Counted from the first letter of the stretch, positions 26,148 to 34,198 are shown. The stretch is 35,490 nucleotides of DNA from Methanomicrobiales archaeon (GCA_012729535.1 JAAYCY010000073.1:1-35490), one strand, 5' to 3'. Numbers and translations: made by a program. Notes: a model not told the origin generated them from the sequence alone.

Positions 26148-26510
26148 ATGGCGCGGATCCTCCTGGTGGATGATGCAGGATATATGAGGCGGCTCGTCGG
26201 TATCATGGCTACCAAGGGAGGTCACGAAATAGTTGGTGAAGCCGAAACCGGACAGATTGCTATTGATCTCTATCAGAAAATAAAACCTGATCTGGTAATT
26301 TTAGATATCCTGATGCCTGACATGAACGGCCTTGAGGCACTCAAGAAAATTATGGAGTTGGATCCAAAAGCCCGTGTTCTCATGTGTACGGCTTCAGAAC
26401 AGTCAGCACATGTTCAGGAAGCCCTATCTCTTGGCGCAAAAGGATATATCGTTAAACCATTCACAAAAGATGCAATTCTCGATACAATAAATAAGGCCTT
26501 TACCGCCTGA
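26148..26510 (+). CDS. CheY-like single-domain response regulator
   Basis: A receiver domain only, 120 aa. The acidic pocket is Asp8-Asp9 (ILLVDDAGYMRR), the phosphoacceptor is Asp53 (LVILDILMPDMNG), and Thr81 (LMCTASEQ) and Lys103 (YIVKPF) complete the active site. The N-terminal DDAGYMRRLVGIM block resembles archaeal CheY, which signals to the archaellum motor, but no che or fla gene is adjacent except the CheR-like methyltransferase about 1 kb downstream. It is followed by T-runs (26512-26519, 26524-26530). Confidence 0.93.
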   Translation: MARILLVDDAGYMRRLVGIMATKGGHEIVGEAETGQIAIDLYQKIKPDLVILDILMPDMNGLEALKKIMELDPKARVLMCTASEQSAHVQEALSLGAKGYIVKPFTKDAILDTINKAFTA

Positions 26511-26539
26511 ATTTTTTTTACGATTTTTTTGGAGACCGA

Positions 26540-27493
26540 GTGAAACTCATTCTGGAATTATCCGGTGAACATCCAGAGATTCCATATGCTGAAGTTGCCG
26601 CGATTATCCCGGTATCACTTCACACCACCCAGGTGCTGCTAGCGGATGCACCCGACCCGTCCGTTCTCTCACGATTTGCATATACCCATCTTGCCATGCG
26701 GTACATTGGTGAATGCCTGGCAGACCGGGATTCATTTATCAGGATGCTCGGGGATCTCAACCTGATAAGTGACAAGCCATTTTGTGGGAGGGTGAAAAAA
26801 ATGGCTGATCATGGTATGAACACTCCGTCCGCTGAACTTGAGCGCTTAATCGGATACCATATCTCCGGAACGGTGTCTGTTTCATTACCGGAGAGGATAT
26901 TCAGGGCAATTATAGCTGATGGCAGATGCTATTTTGGAGAGGTCATCTGGGAAATTAATCGCGAACCCTATCATGAGAGAAAACCAGGTAACCGCCCGTT
27001 TTTTCACCCCGGGGTAATGATGCCAAGAATGATCCGGGCCCTTGTGAACATGTCCGGTGCAAAAACAGGAGAATGGGTGTTAGATCCCTTTTGCGGTACA
27101 GGAGGGACCCTGATAGAAGCCTCGATGGTTGGGTGCCATGCTGCCGGGACAGACGCTGATCACGAAATGATCACCGGTTGCAGGCTGAATCTTTCCGGTG
27201 CAATGGCAGGTACCGCCGATGCACGCCATCTCCCATTTCCGGATAGCAGCATTGACCACGTGGTGTCTGACCTTCCCTATGGACAATCGGTCATGATCAT
27301 CGGAGCAGGTCTTACTGATCTTTATTTCCAGTCATTATCCGAGATACGCAGGGTTGTAAAGAAAGGAAACAAATCTGTCCTGGTGACACATCAGGATATC
27401 AGACCGCTTGCAGAGCAATTTTTTACAATCACCGATTATTTTGAACAACGTGTCCATAAAAGCCTTACCCGACGGGTTATAGTGGTAATATAG
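26540..27493 (+). CDS. tRNA (guanine-10-N2) methyltransferase, Trm-G10/TRM11 type
   Basis: It adds one or two methyl groups to N2 of G10 in tRNA using S-adenosylmethionine. The 317-aa protein has an N-terminal part in which the THUMP domain is expected (residues about 1-140; weakly conserved here) and a C-terminal Rossmann methyltransferase. DPFCGTGGTLIEA is motif I, GTDADHEM is motif II, ADARHLPFPDSSIDHVVSDLPYG ends in the catalytic D-L-P-Y motif IV, and KKGNKSVLVTHQD follows. The start is GTG at 26540 with GGAG 5 nt ahead. It lies between the response regulator and the CheR-like gene; no functional link is evident. Confidence 0.92.
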   Translation: MKLILELSGEHPEIPYAEVAAIIPVSLHTTQVLLADAPDPSVLSRFAYTHLAMRYIGECLADRDSFIRMLGDLNLISDKPFCGRVKKMADHGMNTPSAELERLIGYHISGTVSVSLPERIFRAIIADGRCYFGEVIWEINREPYHERKPGNRPFFHPGVMMPRMIRALVNMSGAKTGEWVLDPFCGTGGTLIEASMVGCHAAGTDADHEMITGCRLNLSGAMAGTADARHLPFPDSSIDHVVSDLPYGQSVMIIGAGLTDLYFQSLSEIRRVVKKGNKSVLVTHQDIRPLAEQFFTITDYFEQRVHKSLTRRVIVVI

Positions 27494-27552
27494 CCATCCG
27501 TCAGGTATCCTCTTTAGTGAGTAAAAGAAACCACTACCTATAGACGGATACT

Positions 27553-28167
27553 ATGGCGTTTACTTTCTTCTTTCGGGATGCCCAGACATTAAATCTCGCA
27601 ATCGATCATTTTCTCCCGTATATTCAAAGCAGGAGGACCATTACCATCTGGAGCGCAGGATGCGCAATGGGACAGGAACCCTATACCTTTGCAATTTTGC
27701 TCAGGGAACGAATGGGCCCGAACCTTTTTCGGAATGTCAAGATCTATGCAACCGATATAGATACCTATAACCAATACGTGCAGGTGATAGGAACCGGTCG
27801 ATACCCAGAAAAAGACCTCCAACGTATTCCACCCGACATTTTCAATCAATATTTTAAAACCGACCCGGAAGATCCGGGGTTCGTTTACATATCAGACGAG
27901 ATAAAAAATGCAGTTCAGTTCCAAAAACATGATCTGTTGACATTCGAACCGGTACGAACCGGGATTCAGATGATCATCTGTAAAAACGTACTCCTGCATT
28001 TTTCAGCAGAAGAACGACTTTTGGTATGGAACATGTTCTGGACCGCACTTGAAAGCGGCGGTTTTATACTCCACGAACACACACAAAAAATTCCTGAAGA
28101 ACTGGAAGGAAAGTTTACCCGGATAGTGATGAATGCACAGATATTCAGAAAACCAGAGCCCATATGA
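27553..28167 (+). CDS. CheR-type methyltransferase catalytic domain without N-terminal domain
   Basis: This 204-aa SAM-dependent methyltransferase matches the catalytic domain of the chemoreceptor methyltransferase CheR: FFRDAQTL near the start (the F-F-R motif), WSAGCAMGQEPYTFAILL (motif I, residues about 33-50), KIYATDIDTYN (motif II, acidic residue binding the ribose) and VQFQKHDLL ... MIICKNVLLHFSAEERLLVWNMF. The helical CheR N-terminal domain of about 70 residues is missing, with no upstream coding sequence for it. It may methylate receptors or have another target. Its stop overlaps the start of the first MBL gene by 4 nt, so the three genes are one unit. Confidence 0.88.
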   Translation: MAFTFFFRDAQTLNLAIDHFLPYIQSRRTITIWSAGCAMGQEPYTFAILLRERMGPNLFRNVKIYATDIDTYNQYVQVIGTGRYPEKDLQRIPPDIFNQYFKTDPEDPGFVYISDEIKNAVQFQKHDLLTFEPVRTGIQMIICKNVLLHFSAEERLLVWNMFWTALESGGFILHEHTQKIPEELEGKFTRIVMNAQIFRKPEPI

Positions 28168-28763
28168 TTGTCCAGAACCTTACCCGGAACAGTGAACAGT
28201 ACACATCCAATGCCTGGCACGTTTGTGGCACGTACCATGAATTATCTGACAAAAATACTCTCATCGACACCGGAAGGGATCCCTCAATCTTTGAAAAACT
28301 TGACCAGATAAAGTGTGGACTGGGGAAAAAACCTCTCGAACAGATCATCCTGACGCATTCTCATTTTGATCATGCCGGCGAACTGAATCGTTGCATTCAG
28401 AAATATCACCCAAAAGTATTCGCCCATCCACAGAGCAGGATTGCAGGGATTACTCCGCTCAAAGACAGGGAGATGATTCATGTTGGAGAACAGGACGGTA
28501 AAATCGTGCATACTCCCGGTCATAGTGAAGACTCACTCTGCATCCTGTGTGAACAGGATAAAACTCTGTTTTCAGGCGATATTCCAATCAGAATATATTC
28601 TGATGACGGTACCTATTCATCCCTTTTTGTCGAGGCTTTTGAGCTGTTTGCAGCATCTGAATTGAAAATGATTTATCCCGGGCATGGTGAACCGCTAACA
28701 CTCAATGTTTCCCAGCTCATTGATGAGTCGCTGAGAAATATCCACCGCAGCACGATTGTTTAG
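28164..28763 (+). CDS. metallo-beta-lactamase-fold protein, copy 1
   Basis: A 199-aa MBL-fold hydrolase. The dinuclear metal motif is LTHSHFDHAG (His65, His67, Asp69, His70). Further ligands are in HTPGHSEDSLCI (His in PGH), FSGDIPI (Asp) and YPGHGEP (last His), so the site looks complete. LIDTGRDPS is the usual early Asp strand. It is a short, glyoxalase II-like form with no added domain. It overlaps the CheR-like gene by 4 nt, and its paralogue follows 1 base after its stop. The substrate is not known; co-expression with a methyltransferase is the main clue. Confidence 0.9.
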   Translation: MIVQNLTRNSEQYTSNAWHVCGTYHELSDKNTLIDTGRDPSIFEKLDQIKCGLGKKPLEQIILTHSHFDHAGELNRCIQKYHPKVFAHPQSRIAGITPLKDREMIHVGEQDGKIVHTPGHSEDSLCILCEQDKTLFSGDIPIRIYSDDGTYSSLFVEAFELFAASELKMIYPGHGEPLTLNVSQLIDESLRNIHRSTIV

Positions 28764-28764
28764 C

Positions 28765-29361
28765 ATGAACATCAGAAACCTGACCGAAAAAAGTATCATA
28801 TACACATCTAATGCATGGCTCTGTAATTGTGACAAGCCAGAAAAGTGGTGCAAGATCCTCATCGATACTGGATGCGATATTCTTGCCATTGATGAACTCA
28901 GGGAGATTAAAAAAAGAACCGGGAGAACTCCTCTCAATCATGTCATCCTGACGCATAACCACTATGACCATGCACAGCTTCTTTGTGCGATAAAAAGAGA
29001 GTATGAACCGGTAATTCATGCCTCTTCTTCATATACCCAAGGTGTTGACCATGTACTGAATGACGGTGATGTTATTACCTGTGGTAGTTTCCATTTTGAG
29101 ATTATTGCGATACCCGGACATACCTCTGATTCGGTGTGCATATACTGCCCGGAGGAAGAAGTTCTCTTTTCCGGCGATACACCAATAAATATCTGGGGTT
29201 CTGATAATACCTATGAGCAGTCTTTTGTCAGGGGATTTGAGATACTCTCCAAGAAAAAAATCAGGGCAATATACCCGGGACACGGTGAAGTAATCCATTC
29301 GGATATACCGGGCATTATCAGACAATCCCTTATAAATCTTAAGAACAGCAGAATCATCTGA
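28765..29361 (+). CDS. metallo-beta-lactamase-fold protein, copy 2
   Basis: A 198-aa paralogue of the preceding gene; both open with NLT-x-x-S-x-x-YTSNAW and share the whole domain plan. Metal motif: LTHNHYDHAQ (His64, His66, Asp68, His69), then IPGHTSDSVCIYC, FSGDTPIN and YPGHGEV. It differs by extra cysteines in the N-terminal part (WLCNCDKPEKWCKILIDTGCD), absent from copy 1. The frame is open to 28756, but ATG 28765 gives the N-terminus matching copy 1. It is the last gene of the cluster. The duplication suggests two related substrates or a heterodimer (inference). Confidence 0.9.
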   Translation: MNIRNLTEKSIIYTSNAWLCNCDKPEKWCKILIDTGCDILAIDELREIKKRTGRTPLNHVILTHNHYDHAQLLCAIKREYEPVIHASSSYTQGVDHVLNDGDVITCGSFHFEIIAIPGHTSDSVCIYCPEEEVLFSGDTPINIWGSDNTYEQSFVRGFEILSKKKIRAIYPGHGEVIHSDIPGIIRQSLINLKNSRII

Positions 29362-29501
29362 CCGTTGTACATGATTCACACGAATCCGGCAGACATTTTT
29401 GTGGTATACGCTCCAACAGGTATTGGCAAACCTGAAAGTTATTAATTACACAAAAGATCAGCACTGTCAGTATACCATCATCTATCTTATTTCGTTAAAT
29501 C

Positions 29502-30812
29502 ATGAAAACAATTATTCTCGGAGGTGGACTTGCCGGAGTTACTCTTGCAAATATGTTATCAGCAAAGGGTGAAACGGTTTTTGTCCTCGAACAGGAAACT
29601 TCTCCTGGTGGCCTGTGTAGATCAGAGGTATCAGACGGTTTTACATTTGATACTGGAGGATCCCATATCATTTTTTCCCGGGATCTTGAGGTTTTATCGT
29701 TTATTCACAATGTTCTTGGAAAAAACCGGGCAGAGAGAATCAGAAATACCAAGATCCTGTACAAAGACAGGTACGTTAAATACCCGTTTGAAAATGCCCT
29801 GTCCGAGCTTCCCCGGGAGGACTGTTACTACTGCCTGCATGAGTATATAAAAACCCTTATGAGATCAGAAAAAGGCGAATTTTCACCACCTGAGAATTTC
29901 GAAGAGTGGATCCTCCAGATATTTGGGAAAGGGATTGCTGATTGTTACCTGATCCCCTACAATACCAAAATCTGGAATTATCCACCAAGCCTTATGTCTG
30001 CTCACTGGATGGAGGGGCGGGTACCACGACCTCCGGTAGAGGATATTTTAAAATCTGCTGTTGGGATCCCAACCGAGGGGTACACCCATCAGGCAGTATT
30101 CTCATACCCGGTTGATGGAGGAATTGAATCACTTGTTCACGCTATTGCCGCCCCAATAAAAGACCGTATTATCACTGGATTTCGGGTAACTTCCATCTCA
30201 CAAAAGGATGGCGGTTATTCGGTAAGTAATGGCAGACAGACGTATACTGGAGACAGGATAATCAGCACGATTCCACTCCAAAACCTGATTCCCTGCCTTG
30301 AAAATGTGCCGGGGGGAGTGCAAAAAGCCGTATCTGACCTGAAATATAATTCTGTCATATCCATTGGAATCGGCATATCAGGTGATGTGCCACCATATTC
30401 GTGGGCATACATACCTGATTCTGATGTGTCCAGAGCAAACCGTATCTCATTCCCGTCAAATTTTTCAGATAACGCAGCACCACAAGGATGCTCATCGGTA
30501 CTTGCGGAGATCACCTACAATGAAGGTGATTTTGTTTCCCTGATGACTGATGCCGAGATAGTGGACCATGTTACTACATCAATCGCAAAGATTGGCCTCT
30601 TTTCACATGACCAGATCCTGACCACCAATGTCACCAAAAACCAATATGCATACGTAGTCTATGATCTTGACTACCTGAAAAACATTGCAATCATCCGGGA
30701 CTATTTCAGCACCGGCGGGATATCACTGGTTGGCCGGTTTTCACAGTTTGAATACCTGAACATGGATGGAGTCATCCGTTCGGTCATGAATTTTATCCGG
30801 GACATGAAATGA
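29502..30812 (+). CDS. FAD-dependent oxidoreductase, UDP-galactopyranose mutase/HemY-like
   Basis: This 436-aa flavoprotein opens with the dinucleotide motif IILGGGLAGVTLA, then VFVLEQETSPGGLCRSE and FDTGGSHIIF, features of the amine oxidase/protoporphyrinogen oxidase/UDP-galactopyranose mutase superfamily. FGKGIADCYLIPYNTKIWNYPP closely recalls the mutase group (F-x-x-Y-T-x-K-x-W type), and YPVDGGIESLVHAIA is the second FAD segment. Because two glycosyltransferases follow with 4-nt overlaps, a role in sugar-nucleotide or glycan modification is more likely than a role in heme synthesis. This is inference; closely related proteins are often annotated only as FAD-dependent oxidoreductases. Confidence 0.85.
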   Translation: MKTIILGGGLAGVTLANMLSAKGETVFVLEQETSPGGLCRSEVSDGFTFDTGGSHIIFSRDLEVLSFIHNVLGKNRAERIRNTKILYKDRYVKYPFENALSELPREDCYYCLHEYIKTLMRSEKGEFSPPENFEEWILQIFGKGIADCYLIPYNTKIWNYPPSLMSAHWMEGRVPRPPVEDILKSAVGIPTEGYTHQAVFSYPVDGGIESLVHAIAAPIKDRIITGFRVTSISQKDGGYSVSNGRQTYTGDRIISTIPLQNLIPCLENVPGGVQKAVSDLKYNSVISIGIGISGDVPPYSWAYIPDSDVSRANRISFPSNFSDNAAPQGCSSVLAEITYNEGDFVSLMTDAEIVDHVTTSIAKIGLFSHDQILTTNVTKNQYAYVVYDLDYLKNIAIIRDYFSTGGISLVGRFSQFEYLNMDGVIRSVMNFIRDMK

Positions 30813-31786
30813 GAGTAAACTTTGTCGTCGAGGACATGTTTGTCTTCAAGTACATCGGCTGCTCCACGGTTGCCCGGTCATTATACCGTGGTCTTCAAAA
30901 CCAGGATGGTATCAAAGTCAGCTGGGAACGGTACAAGTGCAATGCAGATATTTCTCATTACCATACCTTCGGACCGATAGCCCTGATGAACCGGAGAATG
31001 GCATCAGGCAAGACGATTCTTACTGCACATTCCACCCCCCGGGTAAATATCGGGAACGTAGCCCTGACCCAGACTATTAACAAGCGATACCCGGATATTT
31101 ATGGCAAGTTTGACCATATCATCACCATTTCAGAGACCTGCGAGGAAGAAATCAGGGAGATGGTTCCACATGTCCCGGTTACCCTGATACCAAATGGGAT
31201 AGACAGGGACTACTTTTCACCATCACAGAAGAAACGGGATACCTTCAGGGATATGTGGAATATCTCACCTGATGAACAGGTTGTCCTGACTGTTGCGCAG
31301 ATTAGTCCCAGAAAAGGTATCTATGACTTTTTGGAACTTGCCGCACAAAACCCTGATACCAGGTTTGTCTGGGTCGGGGGATTTCCCTATGGCTTAATTT
31401 CCAAGGACTATGCTAATATTCGTATGAAACTTCAAAATAAGCAGAAAAATCTTCTTTTTACCGGATTTGTCAGGGATATATCCGAGGCATACTGTGCAGC
31501 GGATGTTTTTTTCATGCCGACCTATGCAGAAACATTCGGTCTTGCCGTTCTTGAAGCACAGTCATGCGGTCTACCGGTAATTGCCAGAAGTATCCCTGAA
31601 TTCCATGAGGTATACGGGGATTCTATCCGGTACTTCTCTTCGGTTGCAGATGCAAAAAGCGAACTTAAAAACGAAGAATCATTGCGAAGATGTGCTGCAT
31701 CTGCCCGCCAATATTCAGAACGGTATGATATCAGGCAGATCTGTGCAGACCATCTGTCCCTTTACAAGGAACTTGTTTCATCATGA
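30809..31786 (+). CDS. glycosyltransferase family 4-type protein
   Basis: A 325-aa GT-B-fold retaining glycosyltransferase. The C-terminal donor domain has the GT4 landmarks: VVLTVAQISPRKGIYDFLELAA, FVWVGGFPYG, NLLFTGFVRDISEAYCAADVFFMPT and the E-x7-E motif in AETFGLAVLEAQSCGLPVIA. The N-terminal acceptor domain is shorter than usual (about 140 residues). The start (30809) overlaps the FAD oxidoreductase stop by 4 nt, and the GT2 gene overlaps its stop by 4 nt. It probably acts at the cytoplasmic face of the membrane on a lipid-linked or surface glycan. Confidence 0.93.
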   Translation: MRVNFVVEDMFVFKYIGCSTVARSLYRGLQNQDGIKVSWERYKCNADISHYHTFGPIALMNRRMASGKTILTAHSTPRVNIGNVALTQTINKRYPDIYGKFDHIITISETCEEEIREMVPHVPVTLIPNGIDRDYFSPSQKKRDTFRDMWNISPDEQVVLTVAQISPRKGIYDFLELAAQNPDTRFVWVGGFPYGLISKDYANIRMKLQNKQKNLLFTGFVRDISEAYCAADVFFMPTYAETFGLAVLEAQSCGLPVIARSIPEFHEVYGDSIRYFSSVADAKSELKNEESLRRCAASARQYSERYDIRQICADHLSLYKELVSS

Positions 31787-32481
31787 TATCTGTAGTAATT
31801 CCTTCATTTAACGAAGAAGAACGAATTGAGAGATGTCTTGAATCACTCACAAATCAGGACATCCAAAGGACTGAATATGAGATCATCGTGGTCGACGGAG
31901 GATCGAAAGATCAGACACGCGAGATTGCTGAAAAATATGCAGATGTTGTGTTTATCCAGACCAGTCCAAAGGTTGGGGGTGCCAGGAATGATGGTGCTGC
32001 TTACGCTAAAGGAGAAATTATTGCAACCACCGACGCTGACACAATCATTCCACCGGACTGGATTTCAAGGATAAAAAAAGGATTTGAAAACCCTGAGGTT
32101 GTGATGTTGTACGGCCCGGTAAGACCGGTTGAAAAAACATTAAAAAACCGACTTTACCTCTTTTTTGCTAATACTTTTGCTCATATTGGATACCTCACCG
32201 GGACAGTCCTTTTTTCTCTCGGGTGCAACAGTGCATTCAGGGCTGAAGATTTTAAAAAGGTGGGCATGTACAGGGTTTCTGATGCAGGAGATGATATTGA
32301 AATCTCTAACCGGATGAGAAAAGTTGGACTTGTCAGATTTGACCGGAAACTATATGTTGGCTTTTCCATGAGGCGTTATGACCAGTTTGGAGCATTACGC
32401 TCTATATACGAATGGTTTTACATAGTTATCCATGGTGGGGATGCTGACCGGTACCAGTACACGAAACGAGAGTACCGATAA
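31783..32481 (+). CDS. glycosyltransferase family 2-type protein
   Basis: A 232-aa GT-A-fold glycosyltransferase: SVVIPSFNEEERIERCLESLTNQ at the N-terminus, YEIIVVDGGSKDQTREIAEKYAD, GARNDGAAYAKGEIIATTDADTIIPPDWI with the metal-binding DAD, and an acceptor-side segment DAGDDIEISNRMRKVG with the ED-like acidic pair. A hydrophobic stretch (LYLFFANTFAHIGYLTGTVLF) may associate with the membrane. It is the last gene of the three-gene overlapping operon, probably for a lipid or surface glycan. The product sugar cannot be read. Confidence 0.93.
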   Translation: MISVVIPSFNEEERIERCLESLTNQDIQRTEYEIIVVDGGSKDQTREIAEKYADVVFIQTSPKVGGARNDGAAYAKGEIIATTDADTIIPPDWISRIKKGFENPEVVMLYGPVRPVEKTLKNRLYLFFANTFAHIGYLTGTVLFSLGCNSAFRAEDFKKVGMYRVSDAGDDIEISNRMRKVGLVRFDRKLYVGFSMRRYDQFGALRSIYEWFYIVIHGGDADRYQYTKREYR

Positions 32482-32647
32482 CCCTCCCAATATCCGGGAC
32501 GTTCATAAACCCCAGACGGATAATGAAGGTATACAGAAATTATCACACCCTCGCATCTGGCAGAAAATCCACGTTTGAGTCATAAAAAAGACTATTGCCA
32601 GTGGTCCAGGTAGTTAAAGATGATGAAGTACCGGCAACCCTCATTGA

Positions 32648-32914
32648 TCTTTTTTTTTCAATCCATACGGAGAGCATCTCCTGAATGTCAACCGGAATGA
32701 TAATATTCTTAAATCAATCGGCAATTACCTTACCTTTTATGATACCAGGCAGAACATTGTGTTTACTGATCCGTTCCAGGAAGGCATACAGGAAGGCCTT
32801 GTTCCTGGTATAAAGCAGTATATTGCCGTGAAAATACATGACGACTCATTTCGGCAAGTTGTCCTCCATATTTACGGCAAAAAAGAGATTAGGAAAATGA
32901 GTCACTTGGTATGA
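32648..32914 (+). pseudogene. broken open frame upstream of tRNA-Arg
   Basis: 88 codons without a usable start give a protein-like sequence (GEHLLNVNRNDNILKSIGNY, then FTDPFQEGIQEGLVPGIKQY and VVLHIYGKKEIRKM). An ATG-started stretch in another frame (from about 32621, MMKYRQPSLIFFF) runs into an eight-T run at 32651-32658, where one frameshift would join the two. The family was not recognised. It is either a pseudogene or a sequencing error in the homopolymer. The remaining bases of this 515-base gap hold nothing else I can support. Confidence 0.4.
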
Positions 32915-32973
32915 TTGTCAGAATGCAAATGGAAACTAAAAGTGGGTTATGAATACTTTCATATCTGATTAGC

Positions 32974-32984
32974 TATAACATATA
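32974..32984 (+). promoter_or_regulatory. TATA-like box of tRNA-Arg
   Basis: TATAACATATA lies 13-23 bases before the mature tRNA 5' end, consistent with a short 5' leader. Confidence 0.4.
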
Positions 32985-32996
32985 CAGGCACGGTTA

Positions 32997-33068
32997 GTCC
33001 CGGTAGGGTAGTGGATATCCTAGAAGCCTGCGGAGCTTTTGACCTGGGTTCAAGTCCCAGCCGGGACG
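32997..33068 (+). tRNA. tRNA-Arg (anticodon GCG)
   Basis: A complete 72-nt cloverleaf. The acceptor stem GTCCCGG pairs with CCGGGAC, with discriminator G. The D arm GGG/CCT encloses a GTGG-type loop, the anticodon stem GAAGC pairs with GCTTT (one G-U), and the anticodon loop CTGCGGA carries GCG at 33030-33032. There is a 4-nt variable region, then T stem CTGGG/CCCAG with loop TTCAAGT. No intron and no encoded CCA. It reads CGC, and CGU by wobble. Confidence 0.94.
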
Positions 33069-33252
33069 TTGGAGTGATTCGTTCGCTTTCTTTTCGAAAA
33101 TTTTATTATTATTACGACGCTTCCGTTTTCTTATGCCTCCGGGTCGACGACTTTTGGAATTTGTCTTTCATGATTAAGCAGGATTATCCTGATTGATCGA
33201 ACCAGAAAAACAATGAATAAATATAGCAGGAGGTGATCAGTGAGAGATTATG

Positions 33253-33381
33253 ATGAGATTGGTGGCCTGTGGATTTTCGCAGGCAGTCCATGATCTCCAG
33301 ATTACTGAAAAGATTCATTCAATCGGGGGGAATTTTAGCATGATTGATCCGGTTATTGATGTGTTCTGGAGAGTGCATTAA
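33253..33381 (+). CDS. possible 42-aa ORF or gene remnant behind a perfect ribosome site
   Basis: AGGAGGTGATC (33228-33238) is a perfect match to the 16S rRNA 3' end. The ideally spaced start is GTG 33240, but that frame stops after 17 codons (RDYDEIGGLWIFAGSP). A second frame from ATG 33253 encodes 42 residues of protein-like sequence (AVHDLQITEKIHSIGGNFSM, then IDPVIDVFWRV). A frameshift joining the two is possible, which would make this a remnant. I recognise no family. Confidence 0.3.
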   Translation: MRLVACGFSQAVHDLQITEKIHSIGGNFSMIDPVIDVFWRVH

Positions 33382-33493
33382 CCGGATCTCATCAGGCAGT
33401 TCCTGGGACTGGTTAAAATGTTTTTAAATATGGTAATATGTTTTTTATCCAATATATTTTGCAATGTCTTAAAAAATTTGATTAGATGGTTTT

Positions 33494-33516
33494 TCCCGAG
33501 TTTTACAAAATCGGGA
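33494..33516. repeat. short hairpin
   Basis: TCCCGA and TCGGGA pair over 6 bp around an 11-nt loop. It lies about 100 bases before the phased array and is followed by one more ATGTGC (33518-33523). It may be a terminator or part of the array locus. Confidence 0.35.
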
Positions 33517-33613
33517 CATGTGCCTAGAATTACCATATAATCTCATACAATTTTTAAAATCACATGGATTAATTATTAAATCGGCAATTAGGCCAATATC
33601 ATTTGTCCATTTC

Positions 33614-33939
33614 AAAGTATGTACACAATGTGCACGTATGTACACGAATGTGCAAAACCATTTGCACATTAAAGAAGCCCTATATATTGATATTATTAAA
33701 AAATAATTATTATTTATATTATTAGTACTAGTATGTGCATAAATTTCAGGATCACAAGGGATACACAATTTTCCAAATATTCATGTACCTCTTTATTAGT
33801 GATCTGGAAAATTGTGCACATAACATATAAAATCAAAAAATACGAAGCGATTTTAATATTGAAACTCAATGCCCCTGCCTTTTATGTGCAAAGTAAAATG
33901 CACATTCGTGCACACACGTGCACATAATGCACATACTTT
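33614..33939. repeat. two facing, helically phased ATGTRCAC motif arrays (inverted repeat of about 57 bp)
   Basis: Left array: GTACAC, GTGCAC, GTACAC, GTGCAA and TTGCAC start at 33621, 33630, 33640, 33650 and 33662. Right array: GTGCAA, ATGCAC, GTGCAC, GTGCAC and ATGCAC start at 33886, 33898, 33908, 33918 and 33927. Spacings are 9, 10, 10, 12 and 12, 10, 10, 9, exact mirrors. The reverse complement of the right arm matches the left in about 45 of 57 positions by my count. Extra copies lie at 33735, 33785 (variant) and 33814. The core around 33681-33730 is almost pure A/T. No convincing gene overlaps it. Confidence 0.8.
33764..33816. repeat. perfect 12-bp inverted repeat in the array core
   Basis: CACAATTTTCCA (33764-33775) and TGGAAAATTGTG (33805-33816) are perfect inverted copies with a 29-base spacer containing another ATGTAC. 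The right copy runs into the GTGCACAT motif at 33814. The centre lies about 14 bases from the centre of the large inverted repeat. Confidence 0.75.
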
Positions 33940-34198
33940 TCTGGAAGACACCGGATATTCTATTGAAGAAATAAACTACGTCTTCTTACTATATCAGTAT
34001 TTGTGACTCACACTAAAATTGCGAAAATAACTCTCCAAAACACCTGTCTCCGGAGAATCATCAAATATTTCACAGAAAAACCTGGGGAGGTGTATACCAT
34101 AAAAAGGATTATTTAAGTTATCAGAAAGGGAACACTCAAACTGGCAGTATGGATTTTTACCATTTCAATTTATCATCCCGGCCGGAAAAATACCATTA

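Noticed and set aside
32997-33068. tRNA-Arg as an integration (att) site
   Set aside because: No second copy of the tRNA 3' end was seen in the window and no integrase gene is present.
33011-33196. 61-aa ORF after 33011
   Set aside because: It runs through the tRNA-Arg gene and has no protein-like features.
33518-33927. Short ORFs over the phased array (around 33518-33706 and 33733-33927)
   Set aside because: They have low-complexity AT-driven composition, no ribosome sites and reading through repeats; no family resemblance.
33614-33939. CRISPR array
   Set aside because: The repeat unit is only 8-10 bases with no unique spacers of 30-40 bases, and the array is mirrored; no cas genes are nearby.
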